Shown: in pieces, positions 8,797-18,618 of the stretch
How the letters are laid out: each line of letters opens with the position of its first letter
Position numbering within the stretch: the stretch's first letter is position 1
Origin: Nitrobacter sp. Nb-311A
GTDB taxonomy: Bacteria; Pseudomonadota; Alphaproteobacteria; Rhizobiales; Xanthobacteraceae
Assembly: GCF_000152905.1 (NCBI RefSeq)
Contig: NZ_CH672419.1
Span: 156,682 to 220,681 of the forward strand
Length of the DNA stretch: 64,000 nucleotides
Direction: 5' to 3'
Translations under genes and position numbers: made by a program
Notes under the pieces: model-generated
Told to the model about the DNA's origin: nothing
Seen by the model: only the letters and a program-made list of their open reading frames with translations
Database searches by the model: none

Positions 8797-11700
8797 TTCG
8801 CCGAACGCACCTCGACGCGGCCGGTGCCGGTGCGGCCGTAGCGCGATGGATTGTACATGTCTTCCACGTATGCTTGCGGAAGAACGTATTTGCCGGGTGA
8901 TACAGCGCGCACAACATAGGCCACGGTGAACACCGCCTTGTCGCTGGCGGCGCGATCGACGGCGGCGGTGAACCGATCGTCGCGGAATTCGGTGCTGACC
9001 GGCTCCTTACCGTCTTCGATCCAGTCGAGCGTGCCGGTGTCGCCGGACGAAACCAGATGAGGATTGTCGATTTCGAATCCTGCCGGAAGATAGTCGGCCA
9101 CCATGATGTGGCCGTATTCCGGCTTGGTTTCGGTGATCCTGAGAACCACAGCGAACCGCTCGTTCTGCGTGGCCCGGCTCGGATCCGCGGGCGTTCCGTC
9201 GAGATTGAAATAGTTACGCTCGATCACGAAGCCGTTCGAGACGGCCGGTTCGGGAGTGGAGGGCGCGCCGGTCACGGAAATCACCGCCTGTACCGGCGCC
9301 TCGCCGGTGTTGGTGATCTTGACCGGCTTGTCGGTCATCTCGGCGGCCTTGTAGCTGCGATAAAGCGCGGCTTTGAGGGACGCACCGTTGACATTGAGCG
9401 ACATTGTTTCCTTCGCAAGCGCCCTCGCCGCCAGGACCAGCCACGCGTTCTCCTGCGTCGAGGTCGAGGCCGTCAACCCGCGAGCCACCTCCACCCGCTG
9501 CACCGCTTGCGTGAGCGTGGCCCGCGGAGCGTTGCCCTCGCTCGCGAGCGAAACCAGCGCCGCAGCATCGCGCAGCGCTGAGCCGTAGTCAGCGCGGCCG
9601 AATTCGAGTGCCGGTTTGGGCGCCAGACTTTCCGCCGCAGCAGCATAAACGCGCTCTGCCCGCGCCCTGTCACCGACCAGCGCAAGCGCCGCGGCGAGTT
9701 GCGCCTTGGCGATCGGCGTCGCCAGATTGTTCAGCTTCGTATCAGCGAGATAACGCAAATCTCCTATCGGGGCGGCGCCGTTCCTGGCGAGAACGTAGAG
9801 CCCGTAAGCCAGGTTGCGGCCGCCGTCCTTCTCCGGCTCGGCTGCATTCACCACCGAGTTGCGGATACGGTCGAGCGCGCTCGTGAACTGGAGGTCGGGG
9901 ACGGAGAAGCCCTTCTCTCGCGCGCGGGTCAGGAAGTCCGTGACGTAGGCGTCGAGCCAGGAATCCTCGCCGCCGGATGACCACAGGCCGAACGAACCAT
10001 TCGAGCCTTGCCTGGCCAGCAGCCGATCGATCGAGCTCTTGATGCGATCCTCGACACTGGTATCCATCGCGAGATGCGCTTCAGCCGCGAGATCGTTGAC
10101 ATAGAGCAGCGGCATAGCCCGGCTGGCGATCTGCTCGGAGCAGCCGAAGGGATAACGATCGAGCGCCTTCAGGACACTTGCCGCGTCCAGCGCCGAGGAC
10201 AGTCCGACGGACATCGATACTCCTCCCGTCCCCGCCACGAGGTCGGAGAACATGTCCGAGGTCAGCGTCAGGCTCTCGCCCTTTGCCAGCGTTCGGACAG
10301 AGCGGCGCGCCAGGAGTTGGGTCGCGGGCCTGACGTCGAGATCATAGTGCCGGGCCAGCATCAGGCCGTCAGGACCCTCGATATCGATGTCGAGGTGGGC
10401 AGATCCGGCGGAGCCCGCGGTATCAAGCGTCAGCGCCGTCGAGCTGCGCTGCCTGGCCGCGAGCCTGATCGTGGTCGTGGCATCGCCAGCCACCTTCACC
10501 GGCCCCGAGGTCTTGACGGTGATGGTGTAGTCGCCGGGCGGACCTTCGACATTGTCGAGATCGAAGCTCATCGTGCCCTGATCGCCGGTCAACAGAAAGC
10601 GCGGCAGGGTTGCCGTCAGCACCACCGGGTCGCGCACCGTGACATCAACGGTCGCACGTCCGAGCTTGGTCGCAGTCCAGGCGACCGCCATCACGCGGGC
10701 GGTGCCTGCGAATTCCGGAATGTCGAAGCTGACTTCGGCCGTGCCGTCCGCGGCCACCGTGACGATGCCCGAATAGAGCGCCAGCGGCTTCTGCGTCGGC
10801 GGGCTGCCCTGCAACTCCGCTCCCGCGAAATCGCCGCCGGTCCTGAGCTGGCCGCGCGTGCCTTGCATGCCGTCGATCAGTTGCCCGTAGAGATCGCGGA
10901 TTTCAGACGTCATGCGACGCTGGCGGAGATAGTAGTCGTCAGGCGCGGGCGGCTTGTAATTGGTGAGATTGAGAATGCCGACGTCAACGGCGGCAACCAC
11001 GATCTTGGCGTCTTCGCCGGGACTTAGACCACCGATCTTCACCGGTAGCTTCAGCGGTGTCGATGGTCGCGCCAATTCCGGCGGCGAGAGGTTGACCGAA
11101 AGCGTGCGCGTGGTCCTGTCGATGCCGAACCATTTGATGCCGATCGCGCGGCCGGGCATCCGCTGCGCGGCGACATCGAGCGGCCGCCGCAGCGTCGCCA
11201 CCACATAGGCTCCGGTGCCCCAGTCCTTGCCGATCGGAATTTTGACTCGCGAGGTGCCTTCCTTGACCTCACTGGTTTTGGTGGTCAACAGCCGGTCGCC
11301 GAGAACATTGATCGTGAGCTTACCGGCGGTCCGGGCGTTGACCGACACGACCATGGTGTCGCCGGACTGGTAATCCGGCTTGTCGATCGAGGTTTCCAGC
11401 AGGTCAGGCGTGTCGGCGCTGCCGTCAGAATACCAGCCGACGTCAAATTGAACGGATGTCAGCGGTCCGTTCGGATCGGATGACTTGACATCCAGCCGGT
11501 AGCGGCCCGGCTGCGGAGAAAGTTCGATCCGTGCAGGCTTGTCGGCGGCAATCGAGAGATCGCCGTCGGCAACCCGCCTGGTCGACTTCACCGGCTCGAA
11601 TTCCCAATACGAATTCTGACGATACCATTGATAGCGACTTTCCAGCTTGAGCAGTTCGTAGCGCAGACCCTTGCGAGCAAGCGATGTTCCGTCCGGCGCG

Positions 11701-14012
11701 ACAAAGACGACATCGAAGCTGGCCTTGTCGCCATCCGCAACGTTCTTGTCCGCGAACAATGGTCTGACGCCGATCATGGCGCCGGACGGTTGCACTGGAA
11801 GCACGATTTTCCGCTCAACCGCGCGGCCGCCGGCTTCCGTCATACGAACGAAGATCTGCGCTTCCTGCGGCTCGCCCGAAAGCGACGGCCTGGCGAGACT
11901 GACCGGAAAACTGGCGACGCCATTTGCATCGGCTTCCGGCAGATTCTCGATCGGCGTGCGCTCGTTACTGGCCGCCTCGTTGTCGCGCACGCCAAACTGA
12001 TATCCTGCATACCCCGGACGGCTCTCGGCGGGCGTAACCACCAGATCGCCTTCGAGTTGCAGGCCGGATGCGGGAGCGCCATAGAGGAATCGGCCGTCGA
12101 CCTTAAGTTCGACCGGAGCATCAGCCGCGATCTGTTTCGCCTTTGTTGTTAAATCGAATTCGATCCGATCGGGGACATAGTCCTCGACCATGAAAGTGGT
12201 TTCGCCGACCGACGGTCCTTTCGGGTCCGTGAACGCGCGAACCCGCCAGGTCCCGGTCGGCACCGCTGAATTGAGCGGCAGGGTCAGGCTTCGTCCGCCC
12301 GCGCCCTGATCCGACAGGACTGCGCGGCGGAACTCGACGCCGTCGGGCCGTTCGATCACCAGCGTCAACGGCCCGCCGGCCACGGCGTTACCCTGCCCGT
12401 CCCGTACTAACGCCGTGAGATACACAGTCTCCCCGGAGCGATAGACGCCGCGCTCCGCATAAACGAAGGCGTCGGCTCCCGATGGCACGGCGCGGCCCGA
12501 AACGCCGCGATCGGTCAGATCGAATGCATTCGACTTCAGGCTGAGGAATGCATAATCGGCCTTGTCGGTGCTGACCGTCAGCAGCGCAGGCGACTGCCCT
12601 CCTTCGCCTCGCGCCAGTCCCGGCTCGAACAGCGCGTGGCCGGATGCATCCGTTTTCCGGGTTGCAAGGATTTCATTGTTCCGTGCGACCAGGCGGACTT
12701 CCGCCTGGTCCACAGCATCGGTTGTCGCAAGCGAATTGACGAAAACGTGGATGCCATCGTTGCCCGAATAGGCGGTCACGCCCAGGTCCGAGACGATGAA
12801 CCACTGAGTCGCCAGCGAACCGGACTCCCCCTCGTCCGCCGGAGCCGGACCCTTGGGCGCGGCCGTCATCACATAGACCCCGGGCTGGAGGTTTCCGAGC
12901 GCCTCGTCGACCGGGAACGCGGTCGTCACATCGGCGTTCAGCGTGGACGCCGTCGTCACCTCGCCCGACCAGACCTTCATCCCGCGTTCGTTGCCGAGAT
13001 CGAACAACTGATAGCCGCTGAGCGTCTTCTGAAAATCGCTGTCGACAACGGTATTGATGAGATTGCGGTCACCGATCCGGAAGACCTCGACGGTCACCGC
13101 CTGGGTATTGACGCTGACCAGCGGAATGCCGCGCTGGCCAACCCGCGGCAGCACGTAGGCCCGCCCGGTGAAGCGAACGAAGGGCTTTCGGTCGCGGACA
13201 TAGACGTTGAATTCAGCGGATTTCGGCAGACCCTCCTTCACGGTCGAGGGCAGCCCGGCGCGCAAATGGATATTGTAGCGTTCACCGTGCTTGAGACCTT
13301 CGACACAGAGTTGTCTGTCCTCCGAGGACAGCGCCGGCCGGTCGGTTCCGGCGAGCGCGACGAACGGTGAGAAGTCGGTCCTCTTGGCGAGATCCTCGGA
13401 GAACTGGAAACAGACCCGAGGCGATGCCGAATCCGAATCCACCGTGTAATCGAGCAACCGGAAACCGTGGTCGTCCCGCATTTTTTCGTATTGTTCGCGA
13501 ACGCTGGCGACCTCGCGCAGATCGAGCGAGAGCCGCAATGTGTCGAGGGCCGGCCGCCACAGCTTCCGGTCCGAAAACGCGCGACCGAGAACGGCTAATG
13601 CATCAGCCTCGGCCGCAGAATCGCTGGCCCGCTGATAGGCCAGATAGGCGGCGGTGGACGCCCGCTCCAGCAAAAAGGTCTGCTCCTGACTGGTGGCGGG
13701 CTTGATCTGGAAAATCGTGTGCGCCAGGCGCAACCAGTTGCCGCTGTCGTTCGGTGCGACGGTCGCGATCTGGCCGAGTATTTGAAGACCGCTGCGAAAA
13801 TCGGCTCGTTTGAAAGCCGCGTCGGCATCGGCGCGCAACGTGGGGCTCGATTTGGCGACGGCGCCGGCTTCGCTCTTGATCTGCGCTTCGAGCTTGATCG
13901 CCGCATCGGCGAGGTCATCGCGCTTGAAGGCTTTATCCGCCGCCTGGAGGCTTGACCCGAGCCCGATGAGCAAGGTCGCACAGAGAGCTACGGCACGAAC
14001 CACCCTGATCAT
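8793..14012 (-). CDS. Bacterial alpha-2-macroglobulin, YfhM-type protease trap
   Basis: This 1739-residue periplasmic protein is expected to trap foreign proteases by a bait-region and thioester mechanism. A signal peptide (about residues 1-24, ending SSLQA) precedes a helical N-terminal part, a long series of macroglobulin beta domains, and an alpha/alpha thioester domain. The thioester motif CSEQ occurs at residues 1291-1294 in PFGCSEQIASRAMPL, so it should be reactive. No lipobox cysteine follows the signal peptide, unlike E. coli YfhM. It is the first gene of the operon with pbpC and the glycosyltransferases. The family call is firm; periplasmic defence is known for the family and inferred here. 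Confidence 0.94.
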   Translation of the reverse strand: MIRVVRAVALCATLLIGLGSSLQAADKAFKRDDLADAAIKLEAQIKSEAGAVAKSSPTLRADADAAFKRADFRSGLQILGQIATVAPNDSGNWLRLAHTIFQIKPATSQEQTFLLERASTAAYLAYQRASDSAAEADALAVLGRAFSDRKLWRPALDTLRLSLDLREVASVREQYEKMRDDHGFRLLDYTVDSDSASPRVCFQFSEDLAKRTDFSPFVALAGTDRPALSSEDRQLCVEGLKHGERYNIHLRAGLPSTVKEGLPKSAEFNVYVRDRKPFVRFTGRAYVLPRVGQRGIPLVSVNTQAVTVEVFRIGDRNLINTVVDSDFQKTLSGYQLFDLGNERGMKVWSGEVTTASTLNADVTTAFPVDEALGNLQPGVYVMTAAPKGPAPADEGESGSLATQWFIVSDLGVTAYSGNDGIHVFVNSLATTDAVDQAEVRLVARNNEILATRKTDASGHALFEPGLARGEGGQSPALLTVSTDKADYAFLSLKSNAFDLTDRGVSGRAVPSGADAFVYAERGVYRSGETVYLTALVRDGQGNAVAGGPLTLVIERPDGVEFRRAVLSDQGAGGRSLTLPLNSAVPTGTWRVRAFTDPKGPSVGETTFMVEDYVPDRIEFDLTTKAKQIAADAPVELKVDGRFLYGAPASGLQLEGDLVVTPAESRPGYAGYQFGVRDNEAASNERTPIENLPEADANGVASFPVSLARPSLSGEPQEAQIFVRMTEAGGRAVERKIVLPVQPSGAMIGVRPLFADKNVADGDKASFDVVFVAPDGTSLARKGLRYELLKLESRYQWYRQNSYWEFEPVKSTRRVADGDLSIAADKPARIELSPQPGRYRLDVKSSDPNGPLTSVQFDVGWYSDGSADTPDLLETSIDKPDYQSGDTMVVSVNARTAGKLTINVLGDRLLTTKTSEVKEGTSRVKIPIGKDWGTGAYVVATLRRPLDVAAQRMPGRAIGIKWFGIDRTTRTLSVNLSPPELARPSTPLKLPVKIGGLSPGEDAKIVVAAVDVGILNLTNYKPPAPDDYYLRQRRMTSEIRDLYGQLIDGMQGTRGQLRTGGDFAGAELQGSPPTQKPLALYSGIVTVAADGTAEVSFDIPEFAGTARVMAVAWTATKLGRATVDVTVRDPVVLTATLPRFLLTGDQGTMSFDLDNVEGPPGDYTITVKTSGPVKVAGDATTTIRLAARQRSSTALTLDTAGSAGSAHLDIDIEGPDGLMLARHYDLDVRPATQLLARRSVRTLAKGESLTLTSDMFSDLVAGTGGVSMSVGLSSALDAASVLKALDRYPFGCSEQIASRAMPLLYVNDLAAEAHLAMDTSVEDRIKSSIDRLLARQGSNGSFGLWSSGGEDSWLDAYVTDFLTRAREKGFSVPDLQFTSALDRIRNSVVNAAEPEKDGGRNLAYGLYVLARNGAAPIGDLRYLADTKLNNLATPIAKAQLAAALALVGDRARAERVYAAAAESLAPKPALEFGRADYGSALRDAAALVSLASEGNAPRATLTQAVQRVEVARGLTASTSTQENAWLVLAARALAKETMSLNVNGASLKAALYRSYKAAEMTDKPVKITNTGEAPVQAVISVTGAPSTPEPAVSNGFVIERNYFNLDGTPADPSRATQNERFAVVLRITETKPEYGHIMVADYLPAGFEIDNPHLVSSGDTGTLDWIEDGKEPVSTEFRDDRFTAAVDRAASDKAVFTVAYVVRAVSPGKYVLPQAYVEDMYNPSRYGRTGTGRVEVRSAK

Positions 14013-14461
14013 AAAATGCTCCCTGCGCGCAAATGCCGCTTATGTTTCCGGGTCCGTTCTGCGCTGTGCTGCCGAGTTGAATTTTGGCACTCGTAATCCC
14101 TAAGCCGCGAGTCCGGGACTCGGTCGTGCTGCCAACACTCCACCTACAGCTTATATTCACTATTGGTCATTCGTTTAACTGCGTGACACGGGCCTGAATG
14201 GGATGTGAATATCAGAATCGCACCATTTACGCTAGGAAACACACCAAAATATAATACATTCATTGCCTTACGGCGTATTGTTACAGTACAAGGCCAGCAC
14301 CATCGAATCTCGATCCATCGGACTGTCCGTACGAGGCGTCTGTACAGGTCACTCGAGATGAATGGAACGCCCGTGTTCGTCGCCCGCCCCATCGAAATGG
14401 TTCGGATCGGGACTTGGCGTGAACGCGGTTTTTTCATATTGCGGTGAGGAGAAGCCTTAAC
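14013..14461. other. Intergenic region upstream of the alpha-2-macroglobulin operon
   Basis: This 449-base region carries the leftward promoter of the envelope operon and the rightward promoter of tRNA-Arg. At 14109-14123 the perfect short palindrome CGAGTCCGGGACTCG appears. It is followed by GGTCGTGCTG; the string GGGACTCGGTC(G/A)TGCTG recurs near 16567. The part from 14150 to 14300 is AT-richer than its surroundings. I see no credible gene. Confidence 0.45.
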
Positions 14462-14538
14462 GGTCCCGTAGCTCAACTGGATAGAGTAGCGGATTTCTAC
14501 TCCGCGGGTTGCAGGTTCGAATCCTGCCGGGATCGCCA
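14462..14538 (+). tRNA. tRNA-Arg(UCU)
   Basis: A full cloverleaf can be drawn. The acceptor stem GGTCCCG pairs with CGGGATC, the D arm is GCTCAACTGGATAGAGT, and the anticodon stem GCGGA/TCCGC holds loop TTTCTAC with anticodon TCT. The T arm contains GGTTCGAATCC, followed by discriminator G and encoded CCA (14536-14538). It reads AGA codons. No attachment-site duplication or integrase is visible beside it. Confidence 0.95.
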
Positions 14539-14646
14539 TGCGCTGCGTGTTTTACGGCGCCGAGAACGCCAGAACGCTGAGCGTGTTTTGCACGGATGTG
14601 AGCGTCCGATCGTGCGAACTGCTCAGTGAAACTCGGGTTGCCGACA

Positions 14647-16020
14647 TCAAGCCGCCTCCGCCACGACGCGGTTTCGGCCGTCATGCTTGGCGCGGTAAAG
14701 CGCAACATCGGCGCGCTTGAGAGCGTCGGAGACGGACTCCCCTTTCCGCTCCAGGATCGACAATCCGATCGAGATCGTCACCTTGAGCCGCTTCGTCCCT
14801 TTGTGGACGGAGAACGTTTCACCGGCAATCGCGCGGCGCAGACGTTCGGCCACCCTGCCGGCGACATGCAGATCGGTCTCCGGCATCACAACCACAAATT
14901 CCTCTCCACCATAACGGCAGGCAAGATCAATGCCTCGAATGGCTTTGCGGATTCGAAGCGCGAACTCGCGCAGAACATCGTCACCGGCATCATGACCGTA
15001 GCTATCATTGATCGACTTGAAGTAATCTATATCAAGCATCATGAGCGCTAATGGTTTGCCACGCAGCGAGGCCTGCTCGGCCAACGTCGCCAGATGGCTT
15101 TCCATATAACGTCGGTTGTGCAGCCCGGTCAGTCCGTCCGTGACGGCCATTTCGATCGAACTCTGCATATTATCACGCAAGTGAACGGTGTAGCGGCGCC
15201 TGCGGACTTGCGTGCGCGCGCGGGCGAGCAACTCGTTCTTGTCGATCGGCAGCAGCAGATAGTCATTGACGCCGATCTCGAGGCCGCGCAGCAAGCGACC
15301 GTTGTCGTCAACATCAGCAACCGCCAGAATCGGAACGTGTCGCGTCCGTTCCAGCGAGCGCGCCTGGCTGCACAACCGCAAGCCGTCGAAATTTTCCAGC
15401 CCGAGCGAGACGATAAGGAGATCGTAATTGCTTTCGGCGGCACGAAACAGAGCCTCGGAGGGGTCGGGTTCGATATCAATGGCGTGTTCGGCGCTCAGCA
15501 TCGAGGCCAACCGCTCATAAGACGAGGGGCGATCATCGACCAACAGGATACGACCGCCCTTCCCGCTATCGTCAACCGCCTCACGCTCCGGCGCCTGCAC
15601 GCCGATTTCGAGCGAGGTTATGGCCCGCATGCGCAGTTCGTCGGTCATCATCTTCAAGCGCGTCAACGAACGGACCCTTGCGGTCAACACCACATCCGAT
15701 ACCGGCTTGGTCAGGAAGTCATCGGCGCCGGCTTCAAGCCCGCGCACGCGGTCCGATGGACTGTCCAGCGCTGTGACCATCACCACCGGGATGAAATGGG
15801 TCGCCGGGTTAGCCTTCAGACGACGGCAGACTTCAAAACCGTCCATGTCAGGCATCATCACATCGAGAAGGATGATGTCGCACTCGGCGCGGGCGCAGGT
15901 CTCCAGTGCTTGCGCGCCATTGGACGCGGTTATGACGTCGAAATACTCCGCAGACAATCGTGCTTCCAGGAGCCGGACATTGGCGGGGATGTCGTCGACG
16001 ACCAGGACACGCGCAGACAC
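14647..16020 (-). CDS. pleD: PleD-type response regulator diguanylate cyclase
   Basis: This cytoplasmic protein makes cyclic di-GMP from two GTP when its receiver domain is phosphorylated; in alphaproteobacteria it controls the motile-to-sessile cell transition. The order is REC1 (residues 3-120, phospho-acceptor in DIILLDVMMPDMDG), a second REC-like domain (about 150-265) in which the usual aspartate is replaced in YDLLIVSLG, and GGDEF (about 290-455) with active-site GGEEF. RGID five residues before it fits the product-inhibition I-site RxxD. The 457 residues match Caulobacter PleD. The GTG start at 16020 follows GAGGAG. It lies 10 bases behind divK, forming a divK-pleD operon. Confidence 0.95.
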   Translation of the reverse strand: MSARVLVVDDIPANVRLLEARLSAEYFDVITASNGAQALETCARAECDIILLDVMMPDMDGFEVCRRLKANPATHFIPVVMVTALDSPSDRVRGLEAGADDFLTKPVSDVVLTARVRSLTRLKMMTDELRMRAITSLEIGVQAPEREAVDDSGKGGRILLVDDRPSSYERLASMLSAEHAIDIEPDPSEALFRAAESNYDLLIVSLGLENFDGLRLCSQARSLERTRHVPILAVADVDDNGRLLRGLEIGVNDYLLLPIDKNELLARARTQVRRRRYTVHLRDNMQSSIEMAVTDGLTGLHNRRYMESHLATLAEQASLRGKPLALMMLDIDYFKSINDSYGHDAGDDVLREFALRIRKAIRGIDLACRYGGEEFVVVMPETDLHVAGRVAERLRRAIAGETFSVHKGTKRLKVTISIGLSILERKGESVSDALKRADVALYRAKHDGRNRVVAEAA

Positions 16021-16030
16021 ACTTGTCTCC

Positions 16031-16396
16031 TCAACCCACGAACCGGCGGACGGTCTCGATGAACTTGCCGACCGAAATCGGCTTCGATAGGTAAGCCTCG
16101 CAGCCGCCCTCGCGGATACGTTCCTCGTCGCCCTTCATCGCAAACGCCGTCACCGCAACCACAGGGATCCCGCGCAGTTCCGGATCGTCTTTGATCCAAC
16201 GCGTGACATCGAGACCGGACACCTGCGGCAACTGAATATCCATGAGAACGAGATCGGGGCGAAGTTTACGAACCAGATCGAGCGCCTCGAAACCGTTGCT
16301 GGTCCCCGACGTGTGGTACCCGTGAGCTTCCAACAGATCGCGGAAGAGCTTCATGTTGAGCTCGTTGTCTTCCACAATCAGGACCGTCTTGGCCAC
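16031..16396 (-). CDS. divK: Single-domain response regulator DivK
   Basis: This 121-residue stand-alone receiver protein belongs to the DivJ-PleC-DivK phosphorelay that sets cell polarity and CtrA activity in alphaproteobacteria. Visible receiver residues are the acidic pair in [13 protein letters not shown], the phospho-acceptor aspartate in [17 protein letters not shown] near residue 53, the threonine in [14 protein letters not shown], and lysine in [11 protein letters not shown]. There is no output domain. The GTG start at 16396 is preceded by GGAGGG. It is immediately upstream of pleD, which is the usual arrangement. Confidence 0.95.
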   Translation of the reverse strand: MAKTVLIVEDNELNMKLFRDLLEAHGYHTSGTSNGFEALDLVRKLRPDLVLMDIQLPQVSGLDVTRWIKDDPELRGIPVVAVTAFAMKGDEERIREGGCEAYLSKPISVGKFIETVRRFVG

Positions 16397-16627
16397 CCTG
16401 GCCCTCCAGTCGACTCGGTGCTCGTCCGCCCTGGTGAGCGAAAATCTACCGGCGCCGTAACATTTATCCGCAAACTGGAGTTAGATTTGCACCAGAATTT
16501 GCTCTAAGCCGTTAAGACGTAGGACGATTTTTATGCGAGGGGATTAGCACTTGTTGAAGGTTTTTGGGACTCGGTCATGCTGGTTCCAAAGTAGAATTGA
16601 TAGGTTACGGAAAGGCAAACGGCCGGG
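16397..16627. promoter_or_regulatory. Divergent promoter region between divK and the DUF3572 gene
   Basis: This 231-base space should hold promoters in both directions. GACTC, a GANTC site of the type methylated by CcrM, occurs at about 16569 in GGGACTCGGTCATGCTGG, close to the start of the rightward gene. The same 17-base string, with one change, occurs at about 14113. I could not assign -35 and -10 boxes with confidence. Confidence 0.35.
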
Positions 16628-16927
16628 ATGACAAAGCGTGTGTATAACCCGCGCGAAGTAGCTGAATTGGTAGCAATTCAGGCTCTTTCGTTTGTCGCAA
16701 ACGACGCCGAAATTTTAGGCCGGTTTCTGGCCGAGACCGGAATCGGTCCGCAGACTCTGCGCAGTTCCGCCTCAGATCCGCATTTTCTTACCGGCGTGCT
16801 CGATTTCGTGCTGCGCGATGACGCAACCGTGAAAGCGTTTTCGGAGTCCTCGGGACATCATCCGACCACGATCGCGGCCGCCAGGCAGGCGCTCGGCGAG
16901 TCTTTTCAGGAACGCGACCTCCCGTGA
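16628..16927 (+). CDS. DUF3572 family protein
   Basis: This 99-residue all-helical soluble protein is recognised by YNPREVAELVAIQALSFVAND, ETGIGPQTLRSSASDPHFLTGVLDFVL, and the C-terminal AAARQALG. The family is widespread in Rhizobiales and has no established function. Its stop overlaps the GTG start of dinB by four bases (16924-16927), so the two are probably co-translated. The repeated pairing with dinB suggests a link to DNA-damage tolerance, which is inference only. Confidence 0.85.
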   Translation: MTKRVYNPREVAELVAIQALSFVANDAEILGRFLAETGIGPQTLRSSASDPHFLTGVLDFVLRDDATVKAFSESSGHHPTTIAAARQALGESFQERDLP

Positions 16928-17712
16928 CCACAGGTCCATCAGACGGTCCGTTATGCTTCTGCAGGGATTGTCTCGACGATCTCGCCTTTACGTCAACCCG
17001 TTGCAGCACGTGCGGCTCGCCCCGGCTGGCGCGAAACCGCTCATTGCCGACACTGGCCATCGCTCACATCGATTGCGACGCATTCTACGCCACGGTCGAG
17101 AAGCGGAACAATCCGGCGCTGGCGGATAAACCCGTCATTGTAGGCGGCGGCCGGCGCGGCGTGGTGTTGGCCGCCTGCTATACCGCCCGAACCTACGGCG
17201 TCCGTTCCGCAATGCCGATGTTCAAGGCTCTCGCGCTTTGTCCCTTCGCAGCCGTGATTCCGCCTGACATGGCGAAATATGTGCGGGTCGGTCGCGAGGT
17301 GCGCGCGATCATGCAGGCGCTGACGCCGCTCGTCGAACCGCTGTCGATCGACGAGGCATTCCTCGACCTCAGCGGCACCCAGCGGGTTCACGGCATGATT
17401 CCAGCCAAGGTGCTGGCGAAGTTCGCAACCGACGTCGAACGCAAACTCGGCATCACGGTGTCGGTCGGACTGTCGTGCAACAAGTTTCTCGCGAAGATCG
17501 CTTCGGACCTCGACAAGCCGCGCGGATTCGCGGCGCTTGATCAGGACGAGGCGCGCATTATGCTCGCGGACAAGCCGGCAGGTTTCATGTTCGGCGTCGG
17601 CCCAGCCACCCAGCAGCGCCTGTCGGAACGCGGCTTTCGGACCATCGGCGATCTGCAGCGTGCCGACGAGATCGAAATGATGAAGCAGTTTCCTGCGGAG
17701 GGCCACCGCTTA

Positions 17713-18618
17713 GAGTCCGTTTTGAAATTCATGGATGGGCGTTTCTGCGGATGAGGTTGCCGCCCATGGCGACCAGGATCATAGCGTGGGAGATGTCGAT
17801 GCGTTTCTCGTAGTCGCGCACGAGGCGGCGCCAGCGGGTCATCCAACCGAAGGTGCGTTCGACCCCCCATCGGCGTGGCAGAACCTGGAAGCCCTTCTGG
17901 TCGTCGGATCGACGGATGATCTCGATGACGAAGTCGAGATAGGCGGCCTTGTCCATCAGTTTGAGCCGGTCGTAGGCGCCATCCGCGAACAGGTGCTTCA
18001 CCCAGGGCCAGCGCTTGCGGATGGCATCGAGGATCGCTTGGGCGCCAGCGCTGTCGGAGATGTCGGCAGTCGTCAGATTGACCATCAGCAGCCGCCCGTC
18101 GGTATCGACGGCGATGTGGCGCTTGCGCCCGACGATCTTCTTGCCCGCGTCATAACCTCTTGTTTCGGCTTGCGGAGCCTTGACCGACTGGCTGTCAATC
18201 ACCGCCGCGGACGGGCTCGCCTCGCGTCCCGCCCGCTCCCGGTCAACCATCAGCGCCACGTCATGGATGGTCTGAAACAGCAAACGGCGCGCCAACTCGC
18301 GGAACCAGCCGTAAACGGTCTGCCAAGGGCCGAAATGGATCGGCAGCATCCGCCAGCCGCAGCCCGAACGCACCAGATAGCGCACCGCGTTGATCACCTC
18401 GCGGAAATCGACCTCGCGCGGACGCCCGCGACGGCCTGGCGCCGGCATCAGCGGCGCGATCTGCTCCCACTCCTCATCGGTCAGGTCCGACGGGTAACGC
18501 TTGGTCTTCTTGGCGATCTTGGCCATTCGCCCACGGCTTTGCTCTGTCCACATCCGAAGCTTGAATCACAACACCGCTCGCCGCGAAAGCCCAACAAACC
18601 GACTTTCCAAACGGCCTC
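17713..18618 (-). mobile_element. IS5-family insertion sequence, 906 bp
   Basis: The element is bounded by imperfect 18-bp terminal inverted repeats. The left end reads GAGTCCGTTTTGAAATTC and the right end, reversed, GAGGCCGTTTGGAAAGTC (15 of 18 match). A 3-bp target duplication TTA flanks it (17710-17712 and 18619-18621), fitting the TNA preference of the IS1031 group. It has one intact transposase gene on the minus strand, so the copy may still be able to move. Confidence 0.92.
17729..18526 (-). CDS. IS5-family transposase
   Basis: This DDE transposase cuts and rejoins the element's ends. I prefer the internal ATG at 18526 (265 residues); an upstream in-frame start at 18553 would give 274. 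The N-terminal DUF4096-type region contains YPSDLTDEEWEQIAPLMP and GRRGRPREVDFREVINA. The catalytic core shows AVIDSQSVKA, DTDGRLLMV, ADGAYD and the C-terminal RRWGVERTFGWMTRWRRL with the expected glutamate. There is no frameshift or stop, so it looks functional. It lies antisense within dinB. Confidence 0.93.
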   Translation of the reverse strand: MAKIAKKTKRYPSDLTDEEWEQIAPLMPAPGRRGRPREVDFREVINAVRYLVRSGCGWRMLPIHFGPWQTVYGWFRELARRLLFQTIHDVALMVDRERAGREASPSAAVIDSQSVKAPQAETRGYDAGKKIVGRKRHIAVDTDGRLLMVNLTTADISDSAGAQAILDAIRKRWPWVKHLFADGAYDRLKLMDKAAYLDFVIEIIRRSDDQKGFQVLPRRWGVERTFGWMTRWRRLVRDYEKRIDISHAMILVAMGGNLIRRNAHP

